A stretch of 15,192 nucleotides of DNA from Stemphylium vesicarium. Taxonomy: Eukaryota; Ascomycota; Dothideomycetes; Pleosporales; Pleosporaceae. The translations under genes were made by a program, and so were the position numbers. The notes under the pieces are model-generated. The model saw only the letters and a program-made list of their open reading frames with translations, did no database searches and was not told the origin of the DNA. The stretch is taken from positions 1 to 15,192 of the forward strand of contig QXCR01000331.1 in assembly GCA_004380135.1 (NCBI GenBank), written 5' to 3'. This document shows positions 14,169-15,192 of this stretch, piece by piece. How positions within the stretch are numbered: the stretch's first letter is position 1; each line of letters starts with the position of its first letter.

Positions 14169-14310
14169 AGGTCCCTCCCTGTGTCACAGAAAACCTGGTG
14201 TGCCGGAACTGACAAATTAGATCGCTTGAATCGCAGACTTCTGCCAAAATTATGCGATCTAATTCGTCAGCTCCGGCACACCGGGTATTGCGTCACATAG
14301 GGAGGGACTT
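14169..14310. mobile_element. 142-bp MITE, TA target (copy 3)
   Basis: Left arm AGGTCCCTCCCTGTGTCACA; complement of right arm AAGTCCCTCCCTATGTGACG. The arms stay paired through CCGGTGTGCCGG and TTAGATCGC. Perfect TA flanks (14167-14168, 14311-14312). Its tips match the copy at 1615 and its interior matches the copy at 2592 (CGCAGACTTCTGCC), so it links the two. Confidence 0.9.
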
Positions 14311-14312
14311 TA

Positions 14313-14577
14313 CAGACGGTGGACTCCCATAACCAATTGCGCAGCTGTACACAATCGCGGATTTTTCGAGCAGTCGACCATAGACTGCCATCTGATTCTT
14401 CTTGTTTGCGCTTGCCGTTGAGAGTTGGTTAATTACGCAAAATTGTCGGCCATTTCCTTAATGTGCGATAACTTCGAATTGTGGGAGGTCCACATTGGTC
14501 ACATGTTTGATGCTTGAGCTCCCTTTTAGACCTTGCAAGATGAACCTCCGAAAGACGCATCTGCAAGTCCGCAACGC
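14313..14577. other. Intergenic sequence, nothing recognised
   Basis: No ORF, repeat or RNA gene could be supported between the MITE and the solo LTR. Confidence 0.4.
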
Positions 14578-14582
14578 TTTTA

Positions 14583-14732
14583 TGTAACGGTGTGTGGAGG
14601 GGAGGACTGCGCTGTCATTGTATAGCTACGAAGGAGAGCAGCTATATACGTGTGTGGGATGATGAAGTGTGGTAGCGATAACCGTACCTAACTTGTACCG
14701 GAGTGGATCTTGGCAAGGTCCAAACCGTTACA
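14583..14732 (-). mobile_element. Solo LTR (150 bp) with 5-bp target duplication TTTTA
   Basis: Second copy of the TGTAACGG...CCGTTACA element: begins TGTAACGGTGTGTGGAGG and ends GGTCCAAACCGTTACA. TTTTA is exactly duplicated at 14578-14582 and 14733-14737. It is highly similar along its length to the copy at 10178-10330, with a few substitutions and a short indel near the left end. Confidence 0.85.
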
Positions 14733-14737
14733 TTTTA

Positions 14738-15192
14738 CTAATTACTGAGCAAAACCAGCAGTGATGGCAGACTTGTTGCGGAGGCCAAAAATGTTGGGGA
14801 TTGCGTGCAGGAAGAATTAAAGGATTAAACTGAGGTTGTATTGCAGATGCTATGGAAAGTTTACGTAGGTGAGTGAGAGTCAACAAGGCTAGCCTAGATA
14901 GGCGTAGCTCGCTAAGGTGAGTAGTCGCGAGGTGGTGAAGAGCAGGAGTAGTAGAGACCCCAAGCCGTGACAAAAAACAACCAAAAACGACCCTGTGTTG
15001 TATGGGATGCGCGCAATACTCATGATAGTCTGGAGTAGGGGACGATGTGAGCATGAGGCGAGGGAGAGGTGTGGACGAGGCCATAGACAACCGCCCTCGC
15101 CTCCTGCTGTGAACCAATGGCAACGGGGTCCAGCAGCAGACGGCATCGCAGTGGAAGGGCACTGGCCAAGGGCATGCACCCGGAGAATGCTC
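14738..15192. other. Right-end sequence, no gene supported
   Basis: Two overlapping minus-strand frames are open here (14728-15162 and 14889-15179) in different phases, one of which ends inside the solo LTR's target duplication. Neither shows a domain, sensible composition or a clear start context, so both are treated as chance frames. Part of a gene continuing beyond the right edge remains possible. Confidence 0.35.

Noticed and set aside
14728..15179. Two overlapping minus-strand ORFs of 144 and 96 codons
   Set aside because: They are in different phases, one ends in the LTR target site, and neither has a recognisable domain; kept only as a low-confidence stretch.

Overview
This window looks like a transposon-rich accessory region from the nuclear genome of a filamentous ascomycete. 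A dothideomycete, perhaps of the Pleosporales, is my best guess; that is inference from protein style, not a database result. Support comes from short introns of 49-63 bases with GTAAGW donors and CTRAC-type branch points, fungal hAT and pogo/Fot1-type transposase sequence, an F-box-like fungal protein, an ankyrin-repeat protein, and C-to-T stop mutations of the kind left by repeat-induced point mutation (RIP).

Layout. Bases 1-1085 are the 5' part of a hAT transposon on the minus strand that runs off the left edge. It adjoins the C-terminal remnant of a pogo/Fot1-like (DDE_1) transposase gene (about 1085-1998), which a 142-bp MITE and three RIP-like stops also break. A poorly supported acidic ORF (2270-2941, minus) carries a second 142-bp MITE in frame. 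From 3726 to about 5291 (minus) lies a broken aminotransferase class V gene resembling the N-terminal domain of molybdenum cofactor sulfurases. It has one clean intron, a hAT-type MITE with an 8-bp target duplication inside its coding sequence, and a stop in its N-terminal motif. Next to it, on the plus strand, a three-exon gene for a 66-residue protein (5747-6058) can be read from consensus splice signals. Two nearly identical 373-bp MITEs (5350-5722 and 6773-7145) flank this block, the second splitting an 84-codon reading frame. An intact F-box-like gene (7351-8190, minus) follows, then three close copies of a 278-bp MITE, an unrecognised 150-residue ORF (9652-10104, plus) and a solo LTR.

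The right half holds two more MITEs, three more LTR-like sequences (two with perfect 5-bp target duplications, one degraded and without), and an intact ankyrin gene (12291-13658, minus) with twelve repeats. The last 450 bases contain nothing I can call a gene.

I count at least seventeen mobile-element sequences: a hAT, a pogo-like element, three 142-bp MITEs plus a 30-bp derivative, five 278-bp MITEs, two 373-bp MITEs, one hAT MITE, and four LTRs plus one relic. Most have exact boundaries given by target duplications. The host genes do not form an obvious pathway or cluster; what unites the window is the density of small non-autonomous elements and the number of reading frames they interrupt.
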